DNA of 64,000 nt, taken from the NCBI RefSeq assembly GCF_002951615.1, contig NZ_CP019062.1, forward strand, positions 1,178,001 through 1,242,000. Reading direction: 5' to 3'. The position numbers and the translations under genes were made by a program. The notes beneath the pieces were generated by a model. The model saw only the letters and a list, made by a program, of their open reading frames with translations. It was not told where the DNA came from and ran no database searches. Below, one piece after another: positions 28,495-37,952 of the stretch. Position 1 is the stretch's first letter. Each line of letters opens with the position of its first letter. Source of the stretch: Rahnella sikkimica (lineage in GTDB: Bacteria; Pseudomonadota; Gammaproteobacteria; Enterobacterales; Enterobacteriaceae).

Positions 28495-30269
28495 CAGAAT
28501 AAAATCCGTTTTAAGCGTCGTTCCGGCCAGGCCCACGTTGTGCCGGACTGACTGAGCGTCACCGTCAGTTGCGTGAAGCGGCGGATATCTGCGTATTGGG
28601 TGTAAAACTGCTCGAGGATCTCACAAAACAACAGCGCGTCACCTTGCCCGAAGAACTGATGTTCATCCAGCGTGACGCGGATCGCCACACCGTGCCAGCC
28701 TTCGGCGGGGTAATGGGAGGGTGTATATTCAACGTGCGTAATGCCCGCAATGCGGCGCGCGTTGTCCGGATCATGCGTCCAGTCCAGGAGCGTCAGCGCG
28801 TGGCGCAGCGTATCGATTTCCATCAGACCGGCAATGGCCTGCGGATGCAGTAATGACAGTACCTGCCACTGATAAAGTCCGGCAACCGGCGGGTAATACG
28901 GCATGGACGGGCGCGTGCGGGTCGCACATTTCAGCTCGAGATTGCCGAGGGCCATGTCGCCATCGAAGACGCTTTCCTGTAACGCCATGCTCGGATAAGC
29001 GCCGTTGGTGCAGGTCATGTTCAGGCGCATTTTCAGGCCGTCCTGTTCAGCATGCGTCCGGCCACCGAGCATCAGAAGGGTTTCATTCAGCCCGGACGTG
29101 CCGCGGTACAGGCGGGTGTGATAATAACGGTCGGGCCAGGACTTTTCATATTTCAGCATCCCGCCTTTCTGACGGAACTGGCTGTAGGGCACATAGCTGA
29201 ATTCGGCGTTGTCTTCGGTGACTTCCGCGACATCGTTTACTGCGTAAATCTCGGTATGGCCGTCGCTGAGCCGGTGCGGACGCAGGCGGTAATCGCTGAC
29301 CGCCGTGGTCACGGTCAGCGGCTGAGCCAGCAGGCGGAACAGGTTGATGACCGGCACGCAGTGCATGCGGATGGCGTCCGGCGGTACGGCCAAATCGTAT
29401 GACCATTTTTCACTGAGCGTCACCTCGATATCAAATGCCGTGGTGTCCGGCGGGAAATTCAGGGTTTCCAGCCCGCGCAGCTGCATAAAGAAATAACGTT
29501 CGGGTGAGGTGAAATACTCCAGCCACGGGCGAACTTCGCCGCACAGCGCCGGGCTGTGGCTTTCCGGCCACAGGCTTGCATCACTTTCGGTCTGCCAGCG
29601 CGGGATAAACTGCGCCTCCACCGGCATCAGCCCGGTTGATTCCTGCCAGAATCGCACGTTCACCCGTTTCACCTGACGGCTGAGAGCCAGATACAGCGCC
29701 GACTGGAGCACGCGGTCGCCGTTGAGATACAGGCTGAGATCCTGCCAGTCGGCGGGGCGGATTTCGGTCAGCGCGGGCAGGGTGAAGCGCAGCCGCAGTG
29801 CCTGCTGCCCTTCATGCAGGGTGCAGATCGAGACATTTTCGAGCGCAAAGGGATGCACTTTCAGGGCGCGGACGGTGCGGTAGGCGCAGCGCTGGCGGTC
29901 ATTGCCCAGCGGTTGGGTGAACAGTTCGCTTTCTGCCGGTAACACCTCTTCGCGTACGTGCAGCTCCGGTGCCGCGGGCGTCAGTTCGACAACGGCGGTG
30001 GAGGGCAGCGTGCGGTTAATCACGGGCAGAAGATGCGAGAGCAGCGGCTCGGTCAGTTCCGGAATGTCGTCATCAATCTTCTGCCGCAGTTTGGCCATCA
30101 TCAGCGAAAAGCCCTGAAACAACCGCTCGACCGATTCATCACGCGGCACCGGGCTGCCGTCCAGCCCCAGCGCACGGCCCAGCGCCGGGAATTCCTTCGC
30201 AAACTCCAGCCCGGCTTCCTTCAGGTAGCGCATTTCGCCGTCAAAATATTTTAAGAAATCGTCTTCCAT
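28494..30269 (-). CDS. tssF: T6SS baseplate component TssF
   Basis: TssF (ImpG/VasA), the largest wedge subunit of the T6SS baseplate. The 591-residue protein opens with the family signature MEDDFLKYFDGEMRYLKEAG and has GLDGSPVPRDESVERLFQGF and the C-terminal EILEQFYTQYADIRRFTQL. ATG 30269 is chosen because it matches the family N-terminus; the longer frame adds 17 residues without similarity. It starts 13 bases after tssM and its stop overlaps the tssG start, so the three genes are co-translated. Confidence 0.92.
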   Translation of the reverse strand: MEDDFLKYFDGEMRYLKEAGLEFAKEFPALGRALGLDGSPVPRDESVERLFQGFSLMMAKLRQKIDDDIPELTEPLLSHLLPVINRTLPSTAVVELTPAAPELHVREEVLPAESELFTQPLGNDRQRCAYRTVRALKVHPFALENVSICTLHEGQQALRLRFTLPALTEIRPADWQDLSLYLNGDRVLQSALYLALSRQVKRVNVRFWQESTGLMPVEAQFIPRWQTESDASLWPESHSPALCGEVRPWLEYFTSPERYFFMQLRGLETLNFPPDTTAFDIEVTLSEKWSYDLAVPPDAIRMHCVPVINLFRLLAQPLTVTTAVSDYRLRPHRLSDGHTEIYAVNDVAEVTEDNAEFSYVPYSQFRQKGGMLKYEKSWPDRYYHTRLYRGTSGLNETLLMLGGRTHAEQDGLKMRLNMTCTNGAYPSMALQESVFDGDMALGNLELKCATRTRPSMPYYPPVAGLYQWQVLSLLHPQAIAGLMEIDTLRHALTLLDWTHDPDNARRIAGITHVEYTPSHYPAEGWHGVAIRVTLDEHQFFGQGDALLFCEILEQFYTQYADIRRFTQLTVTLSQSGTTWAWPERRLKRILF

Positions 30270-30282
30270 GTCGTTACCTGTG

Positions 30283-33200
30283 TTAACGGAATATCGTGTT
30301 GGGGAGCCGGAAGCCATCAAGGCTCAGCAAACTGACGGGGTCGCTCCCGGCGGTAAATGCCAGCCGGTAGTTAAGCGGTAAGCCGTCTTCGGCGCTCCAG
30401 GTCAGCTGATAATGTGTATCGTCAACCGGCGTGATGTTGGCCTTCTTCAGCAGGCGGTAAAATGCCCAGGTGCCCGGTGTATCGAAATAGAGTCGCGCAC
30501 CGGCGCGCACGCTGGTCCACACCAGTTCGGCATTGGGATAATAGGTGTCGCCCGGCCACTGAATATCCGTCCAGAACGGCATCTGATTAAAATACACCAG
30601 CTTCTGACCGTCGATGATCAGTTCGGTCTGCACCACGTCTCTGGCTGTTCCGGCCTGAAGCCTGAAACGAAAACCCCAGCCGTTATCGTTCAGCGCATGA
30701 CCCAAACGGTCGAGCTGATTCAGTTTGCTGAGAAAGGCCGGACTGACCGTCAGCCCCGGCGGCAGTTTACCGGCCTCCTGCCAGCGGTGGTCTTTGTACT
30801 CCAGCACGCCGTTCAGGTGCTCGCGGATAAAACTGACAATCTGGCCCGTTTGCGGATTGATAAAATCATTCAGTGCCACCAGTGATGCGTCTTTCGGGCT
30901 GCCGGTGAACGGGAAGGTGTTATCGAATTCTTTATGCCAGCTTGCGACAATCTCCTGCTGCCACTGCGCATCCATGCCTTTCACGCCGGTGGTCATCACG
31001 CCTTTCCAGGTCTGGCTGAGCGGCGCTAAAAACAGCGCCTGTGCCATCGGCTGCCAGCCGCTGCCCAGCTGAACGCGCAGACGGGCAGGCAATTCAGAGA
31101 CCGTGTTATCGATTTGCGTTCCGCGAAAAACCGATTGCGACAACGCTGCCGTACCGCCGCTGGCCGCTGACAGATTGCGCATCTTGTCGCGCAGGCCTGC
31201 GGTTTGTGACCGCCACGCAGATAACGTAAGTCCGTTGCTTTTACCGGCACCGGTCGCCATTGAGACGATGCCGCCAAACACCGGTTGCAGCGCGGGATTC
31301 AGTTCATTGCGACGCTCATTCGGACTGCCTGCCAGCCCCTGCCACGCCAGCTGTTTCATCAGGGCTATTTGCGGTGAACGGCTGACGTCGGAGGCCAGTG
31401 TCAGTTGCTCCGCGGGATCCGCCGCCGTATGCGCCTTCAGCTGGTTCAGCGTTTTCTGCCACGCGGTGCCGTATTCGGCAAAGTAGCGCGCCGTTAACCG
31501 TTCGCCCAATGCCGTGGGTGACAGCGAGGCTTCCACCGGATGCCCCGGTTCCGCCAGCACCCAGCCGACCTGCTCCTGACGCTGTTTTACCCGCGCCGCA
31601 ATCTCCGGCGCTATCGCACCTTCATACGCCTGACGGGTAAAGCTGCCCGGCACTTCGGTATCAAGGGTAAACATCCCGCCGGTCTCCTGACCGTCAAGTA
31701 ACTGGGTCAGCGATAAATCGCCGAAGTTGCGCGAGGTGCGGTAAATCAGGGAACCATATAGTTTTTGTTCGGCATCCGCGCCGCTCATGGCATTCAGTAA
31801 CGCCGACCGCGCCTGCGCGACCGCCGCGCTGTCAGGACGGATTTTCCATTCCGGATGAACGGCAAACTGTGAGGCGAAGAAAGTAATATCCTGCGGTGCG
31901 ATGTTTTTCAGTAAGGGCGTCAGTTGCTGCGTAAAGTACTGCTGTGCTTGAGCGCCGGTGGTTTTGTCTGGCTGAGCCAGCATCAGGTAAGTTTTCAGGG
32001 CGTCATAGGACGGCGTGGTTGAGATCAGTGCTGCGCTCAGCTGACGCTCCGCCGGCAGAACGATAAGCCTCTCCGCCAGCGCCGAGTATTCCGGCCAGAT
32101 CGCGGGAAGCAAAGACTCCGTCACGTCCAGACCAAAACGGCGGTAGAGCGGCGTGCCCTGTGCCTGCTGAGTCAGTAAGGTTTGCACTCTCTGTTGTAAT
32201 GAAGACAAGGTGGCAGGCGACGGCGAGTTTTTCGCCTGCTGGACCTGCTCCGCGCTGCCGGTCATCAGCCGGTAATTACTGATGCCGGACACGATTGTAC
32301 CCATGGTTAAAAGGAGCATCGCGGCTGCGGCGCTCCACTGCGCCACCACCCGTGTATTGACGCCCACGGGATGTCCGGCGCGCCGGTTGATATTCGCGGC
32401 AAGTTCCTGCCAGACGGGTGAACTGGCGCGCTCATGCGGGCTGTACGCCCGTAATGTCAGCGCCGGTGAAAACGCCACGCCGTAAAGAGGCAACGGGCGA
32501 TAGCTGTTCAGCAGCGGTTTAACGGCCTCCGTCCAGCCGGTCAGGCGGGTCTTTAAATCGCTGGCCAGTTGCAGCAAAAACGCATGACGTAAATTTTCGC
32601 TGATTTGTGCCATCCCCTGCGCGCGAAGATCGGGGAGCAGGGACTCAACGGCGGGCGATAAAGAGTCTGATGTCAGCTTTTTGTCTTCGAATACACCGAC
32701 CAGCTGCACCGGCCGTTCCGGCTGCGGCCACTTCTCTTCGCGCCGGTCCAGCAGATACACCGGCAATTCCCAGCGCAACTGATGGCGGACGATTTCGTAA
32801 CCGCGAAGCACTGCGTCAGCCTGCTCTGCCTGCGTATATTGCGCCTCATGGCTGACCCAGATCAGCGCATCGGCGGGAGCATTGCGCCGCAGGCGGCGTA
32901 ACGCCTGAAGGTCTGCCGTATTACCGCCCGCGGCCAGCGAGCCACCCCACAACAGCACAGTATTGCCGACCGTCGTCCAGCCAGACTCAGTCAGCCCTGG
33001 CGCAACCTGTTCAACATCGGCCACTTCACCCATCACCAGCAGCCACGGGAGTTTGCGTTTCCAGCGCAGGCCGTAGCGTCTGCTCAGACTTGTTCTGAGA
33101 TGCGGGAAGTCAATGACCGGTTGCTGCTTTGGTGCTTCATCTCGCTCAACCGTGTTCGGTTCTAACGGGGCACTATATTCACTGGAAGAACCGAATAACG

Positions 33201-33378
33201 ATATTGCTAAAAGCAGGAATGCCGTTATTGCCAGCAGGCAGAATGCAATCATCAAAAATACCGGGGTTTCGGCTTTTGGTGAAAAGGCATGGCTTTGCCC
33301 GATGATCACAAACAGGATCACCCCGAACATCAGCAACAAAAGCAAAACGCCGACGGTGCGCAAAATCCCTTTGAACAT
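30283..33378 (-). CDS. tssM: T6SS membrane-complex protein TssM (IcmF/VasK) lacking a P-loop
   Basis: Inner-membrane core of the T6SS trans-envelope complex, normally bound by TssL and TssJ. It has 1,031 residues, shorter than the usual 1,100-1,200. It shows two N-terminal transmembrane helices (about 6-28 and 42-63), a cytoplasmic domain, a third helix (about 350-370) and a long periplasmic part ending GFRLPNTIFR. Many TssM proteins carry a Walker A GxxGxGKS/T after LPWYLVIG; here the matching place reads LPWLLVMGEVADVEQVAPG, so no nucleotide-binding loop is present. It begins 5 bases after the upstream unknown membrane-protein gene. AGGGAT provides the ribosome-binding site. Confidence 0.9.
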   Translation of the reverse strand: MFKGILRTVGVLLLLLMFGVILFVIIGQSHAFSPKAETPVFLMIAFCLLAITAFLLLAISLFGSSSEYSAPLEPNTVERDEAPKQQPVIDFPHLRTSLSRRYGLRWKRKLPWLLVMGEVADVEQVAPGLTESGWTTVGNTVLLWGGSLAAGGNTADLQALRRLRRNAPADALIWVSHEAQYTQAEQADAVLRGYEIVRHQLRWELPVYLLDRREEKWPQPERPVQLVGVFEDKKLTSDSLSPAVESLLPDLRAQGMAQISENLRHAFLLQLASDLKTRLTGWTEAVKPLLNSYRPLPLYGVAFSPALTLRAYSPHERASSPVWQELAANINRRAGHPVGVNTRVVAQWSAAAAMLLLTMGTIVSGISNYRLMTGSAEQVQQAKNSPSPATLSSLQQRVQTLLTQQAQGTPLYRRFGLDVTESLLPAIWPEYSALAERLIVLPAERQLSAALISTTPSYDALKTYLMLAQPDKTTGAQAQQYFTQQLTPLLKNIAPQDITFFASQFAVHPEWKIRPDSAAVAQARSALLNAMSGADAEQKLYGSLIYRTSRNFGDLSLTQLLDGQETGGMFTLDTEVPGSFTRQAYEGAIAPEIAARVKQRQEQVGWVLAEPGHPVEASLSPTALGERLTARYFAEYGTAWQKTLNQLKAHTAADPAEQLTLASDVSRSPQIALMKQLAWQGLAGSPNERRNELNPALQPVFGGIVSMATGAGKSNGLTLSAWRSQTAGLRDKMRNLSAASGGTAALSQSVFRGTQIDNTVSELPARLRVQLGSGWQPMAQALFLAPLSQTWKGVMTTGVKGMDAQWQQEIVASWHKEFDNTFPFTGSPKDASLVALNDFINPQTGQIVSFIREHLNGVLEYKDHRWQEAGKLPPGLTVSPAFLSKLNQLDRLGHALNDNGWGFRFRLQAGTARDVVQTELIIDGQKLVYFNQMPFWTDIQWPGDTYYPNAELVWTSVRAGARLYFDTPGTWAFYRLLKKANITPVDDTHYQLTWSAEDGLPLNYRLAFTAGSDPVSLLSLDGFRLPNTIFR

Positions 33379-33383
33379 TATTG

Positions 33384-34826
33384 TTAATCCCTGAGTGACG
33401 CATTGGCGTCCTGCATAAATTGCGGTTTTTGGATCTTGTTAACCGCTGTCCGCAGCGCAATGACGCTTCCGGGCAAGGTGATAAACAATGAAAAGACAAT
33501 GGCGGTGAATCCCCAACAGGAAAATAACCAGTGCGGCCACGCATTTCCAAGACACCAAAACAGCACCAAATTAAACAATAAACTCAATGCAACAGATCCC
33601 GCAGGATAGGGGGCCTGAGGCAAGTTTTCTGCGGGTTGAAGGCTTACGGGGGCCTGATCACCCACGACTATCGTCCAGGCATTTTTTCCGTCATGGTGGA
33701 TAATCCACTGACCGCCCTGACCCTGTTCGACCATCAGCGCGGCTGCTCCCATCAATAGCCCACCCGTAAGCGCTCCGTACTGGTCATTGTCTTTATCAAA
33801 GTCTACAAGGCCACCCATGGGCGCGGACGGGCGTAGCGGCAGTTTGAGTTCATAAATCAGAGCACTGAGCTTCTGGCGCACGCTGTCTGCAAGCCCGCTG
33901 AACCAGACAAGGCGTATCGATTCCGCCGGTTGTTGCTGCATATCCCGCTGTTCTGTCAGTTCAGAAGCTAACCGGTCGGTTTTGACCGGCATTGCCCGGA
34001 ACAAACGGGTCGCTGTTTTGGCTTCTGCAGCTTTGAGCCGGGTGGGCGGGACAAGCAAGAGGGCTGTGGCAATTTCCGACAGCGTTTCATGAGGCTTTCG
34101 GTAGTGCATCGCGAGTAGCAAAACGGGATGATGGGAGGCAAGAACTGACTGATTCCAGATGGGAAAAAGCGAAGAGTCAGGCAGCAGGTGAACACTGAAT
34201 TTTTTAGCGGGGAAACGTTCAGCCAAAATTGAGTACAACTTATGCTGTTCGGCCTCATCAACCTCGCGAGAAGTTTGCAGATAAACCGAAACATCTTCAT
34301 TTTTAAGCGTGGTATTCAGCGTCGGGGCGATTTCATCAAGCAGGGCATGACATAAGCGTTCAAAGCGATTTATTCCCGGTATCAGGGTTTCTTCAGGAAA
34401 GAGAACCTTAGGCATATCGGCCGCATCATCTGATGCCTCCGCCTTCTCAATACCCGCTTTACGCAACAGAAGCTGGCTATCAGGCGTCAGCATGACGACC
34501 TTGACCACGCAAAGAGAGTTCTGTGCCCAGCGTTGCCAGGCGGCAGACGTATTATGCTGCCACCATAATGCGTTATGCCAATACAGCGCCTGAATTTCCC
34601 ACCCCAGTAAATAGAGTGTCAGAAAAAACAATGTTCCCGCCAGCGCATAGCCTGTCAGCGGAAGATAAAAGCCAGAAGCTAACGCAGGCAGGCCATCAGC
34701 AGGGGAATTGAGCACGACCCATGCCAGTGATGCCAGAAACCCGGCACCGAGGATAAAAACGCAAATCCACGGTGACCATGCGGCCGCTTTTTCAGGCACT
34801 GGCGCTTTCGGTACTGACCATCCCAT
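33384..34826 (-). CDS. Uncharacterised T6SS-linked membrane protein
   Basis: A 480-residue protein starting MGWSVPKAPVPEKA. It has two N-terminal transmembrane helices (about 20-40 and 50-75), a large soluble middle (about 90-400) and two C-terminal helices (about 415-460, SVALSLLFNLVLFWCLG and LFSCWGFTAIVFSLFITLPG). I recognise no domain. The ATG overlaps the PAAR stop as TGATG, and tssM begins 5 bases after its stop, so it is embedded in the secretion operon and probably contributes to the membrane complex or spike loading. A fragment of a second copy of this gene survives at 41651-41780, showing it belonged to the duplicated unit. Confidence 0.75.
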   Translation of the reverse strand: MGWSVPKAPVPEKAAAWSPWICVFILGAGFLASLAWVVLNSPADGLPALASGFYLPLTGYALAGTLFFLTLYLLGWEIQALYWHNALWWQHNTSAAWQRWAQNSLCVVKVVMLTPDSQLLLRKAGIEKAEASDDAADMPKVLFPEETLIPGINRFERLCHALLDEIAPTLNTTLKNEDVSVYLQTSREVDEAEQHKLYSILAERFPAKKFSVHLLPDSSLFPIWNQSVLASHHPVLLLAMHYRKPHETLSEIATALLLVPPTRLKAAEAKTATRLFRAMPVKTDRLASELTEQRDMQQQPAESIRLVWFSGLADSVRQKLSALIYELKLPLRPSAPMGGLVDFDKDNDQYGALTGGLLMGAAALMVEQGQGGQWIIHHDGKNAWTIVVGDQAPVSLQPAENLPQAPYPAGSVALSLLFNLVLFWCLGNAWPHWLFSCWGFTAIVFSLFITLPGSVIALRTAVNKIQKPQFMQDANASLRD

Positions 34827-35089
34827 CAGCCGATCTCCATATCCTGCAGGGTGGCAATCACCACGGAACCACATTCTGTTTTAAAGCCGTGCAAGACAAT
34901 CCCGCGTCCATTTTCTTCATAAGCAGAGGCATCGCACTCAGTGATGCGGTTAGTCCCATGCTCCGGACAGGTTACGGTGTCGTTCAGTAATGCGGCTTTC
35001 TTGCCCGCTAATTCAAAACTGGATGAGGCCGAGGAAACTTTGCCACCGTGTGAGGTGGGATCTCCGAGTACTACGGCGAATTTGCTCAT
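34826..35089 (-). CDS. PAAR spike-tip protein
   Basis: An 87-residue PAAR-family protein that caps the VgrG spike. It shows the PAAR-type GDPTSHGGKVSSASSSFELAGKKAA opening, and a Cys/His set (TCPEHG, TEC, KTEC) likely to bind a metal at the tip. The start at MSKFAVV is preferred over four extra upstream residues. It begins one base after the tle3 stop and its own stop overlaps the next start, so it is translationally coupled to the lipase effector it probably helps deliver. Confidence 0.88.
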   Translation of the reverse strand: MSKFAVVLGDPTSHGGKVSSASSSFELAGKKAALLNDTVTCPEHGTNRITECDASAYEENGRGIVLHGFKTECGSVVIATLQDMEIG

Positions 35090-35090
35090 G

Positions 35091-37133
35091 TTAATAACCA
35101 TATTCCCTGGCTTTAGTTCGGATGCGTTCTTCGAATTCTGCTTTTTTTACTTCTGACAGGGTTTCTGTAGAAATAATGGATGGAATCGGCGGGACGGATA
35201 ACTCACCGTTATTAAAATAGTTGTCATAGCCTTTCGTCCAGTCTGCTCTGTCCCGCAGTTCTGCCATAAATGCCTTGTCCCAGGTCGCGTCACAGAAGCC
35301 GATCGGTAAGTCGAAAGGCACGACTCTTTCCATAAAAATCGGACTGTTTGGCAAGGTACTGTGATCGGTGGGTTGCGAGATATAAGAGCCCACGCGGATA
35401 CGGCGTTCGTCGTCCGTTTCCTCGCGCATGATGGGTTCATAAGCGTGTCCCCCGGCCATTACGCGATATTCGCCGGTGGGCACCAGAATTTTGGGGTACA
35501 GCAACACATAGTTTGCAAAGGTGTCGTCGTTGGGTAATTTTGTTCTAGGATCATACTGCCCCCAGGCAAATCCTGTTCGAGATTCGGGGTGTTCATCCCA
35601 ATGCCTCCCATCACCGGGGCGTGTTTTGTCAAAGTTTGCCATGTCAGATGCTGCAATAGGAGCTGGGACTTCTTCGGCATTGATATCAATAGTCTGACGA
35701 AAGTTAGGGGGGTTATAGGTCAGAAAATCCCCGCCGTCATCCCAGAACGGTTTGCCATCAGGTAATGGCCAGAACGGCGTTTTAGGGGCAGGTGCAGTTC
35801 CGCAGGGGGTGGCGCGTGCCATCATCCGCTGGAACAGATGTTTTTTGTGAGCCGCAATGAGTTTGTGCGGCTCTTGCTTGCTGGTGTTTCGCAACCCTTG
35901 CCAGCCCAGGCTGAGTAGCGGAGATGAGCCCATCACGCGGTCATGTGGGTTGCAGTAAATATAGAAGCGTCCGTGATTACCCCGCTCAGGGATCCAGCGG
36001 TCAGATGTCACCGTTTCAGTGCGCTCCTGTTTTTTCGCCGCAGGATAATCCTGCCCGGAGGAAACATAATCATATTCTCCGGTTTCTACAGTGGTGACCT
36101 GAGGCTGCGTTGATTTATGCTTAATCAGTGGTGTCCAGGGCTTGTTATCCTCTGATTTTCCAACAAATAACGCGCTATATTTTTCCGGGGGCAACGCTTG
36201 AGCCTGTTCTGCCACTTTATTGATGATGGCTTCCAGTGTTTGTTCGCGTGCTTTGTCAGATATAATTTCATTATCCGGCAGAGAAAAACTATCGGTCGGC
36301 TTTGTTTCCATCGCATAAGGTGAATTAAGAATAAATAATGCATCCGGTGCTTTGTTTGCAAGAGCTGCTGCCCCCAGCGCGATCATGGTTCCCTGGCTAT
36401 GAGAAATAACACTCACGGTATCTCTCGGGTATTTGACCCGAATTAAATCCAGTAAATCGGCCAGCCGTTTAGCGGTATGAGCGTAATATTTACGCGGAGG
36501 CGCACTGGACAGTAAACGGTCAAAGTCAGGGGCGAAGTCTTGTACCGTAATGGGAACATGGCGTAGTTTTGCATTAAATCCGGTTTCCCCCCACAGAGAA
36601 ACCAGATTATTGGTGCCGTTCTGGAACGGGCCTCCGCCCCAATACCACGGTCCTTTGGCCTGCAGCGCTTCAGGCTTCAGCCCCTGTTTTTTTAACTGGC
36701 GGTAATCTTCGTTTTGACGGTTAACCAGCGGAATGAGGTATCTGTCTTCTTCACCCTTCGCTGAGCGATATCCCCAGTAAAAGCGGACGATCGGAGAGTT
36801 CCCCGCATTCAGCAATTTACGATCCTTCTTATAACTCTCCAAATCAGCGGGATTGTCGCAATTATATTCATTGGCTATCAGTGCGTAAGGGGTACCGCCC
36901 AGTCCCAATCGTGTGTTTAATCCTTCGCAAATACTCCGTTCAGCGTTGGAAAACCATTCGCCGGTAGAATTAACGCCATGCACAAAAATAATGATACCAG
37001 GGTAATGTGGCGGGAGTTGGCATTCAGCCCGGACTTTCACATTATTAGGCGACAGACTGCTGCGAAAGTGGGGCTTCCCGTTATCATCATAGAAGCAGGG
37101 GGCTTCACGTGTCGGTTCTTTAGATGTAGTCAT
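35091..37133 (-). CDS. Tle3-like T6SS lipase effector (alpha/beta hydrolase, DUF3274 type), intact copy
   Basis: A 680-residue predicted antibacterial phospholipase delivered by the T6SS. An alpha/beta-hydrolase core is seen: IIIFVHGVNSTGEWF (oxyanion-loop region, about 47-61) and VISHSQGTMIALG with the nucleophile Ser at about 246 in an SxSxG elbow. A long C-terminal region follows (about 380-680) resembling the DUF3274 part of Tle3 effectors. It starts MTTSKEP with AGGGAG 9 bases before. No signal peptide is present, as expected for T6SS cargo. It stands between two immunity-like genes and PAAR. A frameshifted second copy lies at 41953-43994. Assignment to Tle3 is by recall of the family pattern. 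Confidence 0.8.
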   Translation of the reverse strand: MTTSKEPTREAPCFYDDNGKPHFRSSLSPNNVKVRAECQLPPHYPGIIIFVHGVNSTGEWFSNAERSICEGLNTRLGLGGTPYALIANEYNCDNPADLESYKKDRKLLNAGNSPIVRFYWGYRSAKGEEDRYLIPLVNRQNEDYRQLKKQGLKPEALQAKGPWYWGGGPFQNGTNNLVSLWGETGFNAKLRHVPITVQDFAPDFDRLLSSAPPRKYYAHTAKRLADLLDLIRVKYPRDTVSVISHSQGTMIALGAAALANKAPDALFILNSPYAMETKPTDSFSLPDNEIISDKAREQTLEAIINKVAEQAQALPPEKYSALFVGKSEDNKPWTPLIKHKSTQPQVTTVETGEYDYVSSGQDYPAAKKQERTETVTSDRWIPERGNHGRFYIYCNPHDRVMGSSPLLSLGWQGLRNTSKQEPHKLIAAHKKHLFQRMMARATPCGTAPAPKTPFWPLPDGKPFWDDGGDFLTYNPPNFRQTIDINAEEVPAPIAASDMANFDKTRPGDGRHWDEHPESRTGFAWGQYDPRTKLPNDDTFANYVLLYPKILVPTGEYRVMAGGHAYEPIMREETDDERRIRVGSYISQPTDHSTLPNSPIFMERVVPFDLPIGFCDATWDKAFMAELRDRADWTKGYDNYFNNGELSVPPIPSIISTETLSEVKKAEFEERIRTKAREYGY

Positions 37134-37149
37134 TTTCGTTAACTCCCTG

Positions 37150-37902
37150 TTAGTTGGCAATGTATTTCACGCGTCGTGGTTTAATCGTGTTGTCACAATG
37201 AAAATGATCATCCTTGGACACTCGATTAAAGTGAGCGTCTGATGCATTAATCCATTCATAATCATCTGACTTTTTTGGTGTGGGATATTTTTTATAATTT
37301 CCTTTTGCATTTGAAACTTGCGTGTAAATAGCATCATTAGTGATCGTTATTGTGTCATAAATAGAACCTATAACTTTAAGTTCGGAGTTTTTTGATGGGT
37401 CGGTTAAATTTCTATAAGCAATAAAATAGTTTAAGAATCCATATTTATAACTGACGTTACTCCCTGGGTAGGCAATGATATTATCACTAGCAGCATAAAT
37501 AAAGTTGCTATGGAAATCCATCACGCCATTGGGTTGGCTTATAGTGAATTCGTTTTGAGGGATTTTATCTGCTCCCTCATTACCAGCCAAAACCTTAATT
37601 TTTTTATTAGTGTCGTTGTAATAAACAAATCCGCCGAATGAGCAATTTAAATAATTTTCAAGAGTAAAAAAACGATGATTGTCAATGCGATAGACAACCT
37701 GCGGTTCTACGTCGATTTCAACATCCCGGATAGCTCTGCCACCGGAACCGCCGGGGAAGCCCGCGCCAAAACTGCCGCCTACGGTCGGGATCATTGAAAC
37801 CACAACGTTCCATAATACCCATATCACAAAGATAACCACGGCAATGATCATGAGAATTTTCAACCCAAGTTCAGTGCCTTCGCTTTTCTTTTCATCACTC
37901 AT
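37150..37902 (-). CDS. Membrane-anchored immunity-like protein, copy 1 (Tli3-like)
   Basis: A 250-residue protein starting MSDEKKSEGTELG. A short charged cytoplasmic start, one transmembrane helix (about 13-37, LKILMIIAVVIFVIWVLWNVVVSMI), a Gly-rich linker (GGSFGAGFPGGSGGRA) and a periplasmic domain are seen. Four related genes lie in this locus; they share the first 80 residues and the last 20 (DDHFHCDN.IKPRRVKYI) almost exactly but differ in the middle. That pattern, plus position directly before tle3, points to periplasmic immunity proteins that block the lipase. ATG 37902 has GGAA 7 bases before; the longer frame uses TTG. Confidence 0.75.
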   Translation of the reverse strand: MSDEKKSEGTELGLKILMIIAVVIFVIWVLWNVVVSMIPTVGGSFGAGFPGGSGGRAIRDVEIDVEPQVVYRIDNHRFFTLENYLNCSFGGFVYYNDTNKKIKVLAGNEGADKIPQNEFTISQPNGVMDFHSNFIYAASDNIIAYPGSNVSYKYGFLNYFIAYRNLTDPSKNSELKVIGSIYDTITITNDAIYTQVSNAKGNYKKYPTPKKSDDYEWINASDAHFNRVSKDDHFHCDNTIKPRRVKYIAN

Positions 37903-37952
37903 AATCAAGTTCCATTTTACTGATGGCTATTATCATTTTTGTTAACTCCCTG

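Noticed and set aside
30412..33394. Plus-strand ORFs opposite tssM and tssF.
   Set aside because: They are shadows of the GC-rich T6SS genes without starts, motifs or room for promoters.
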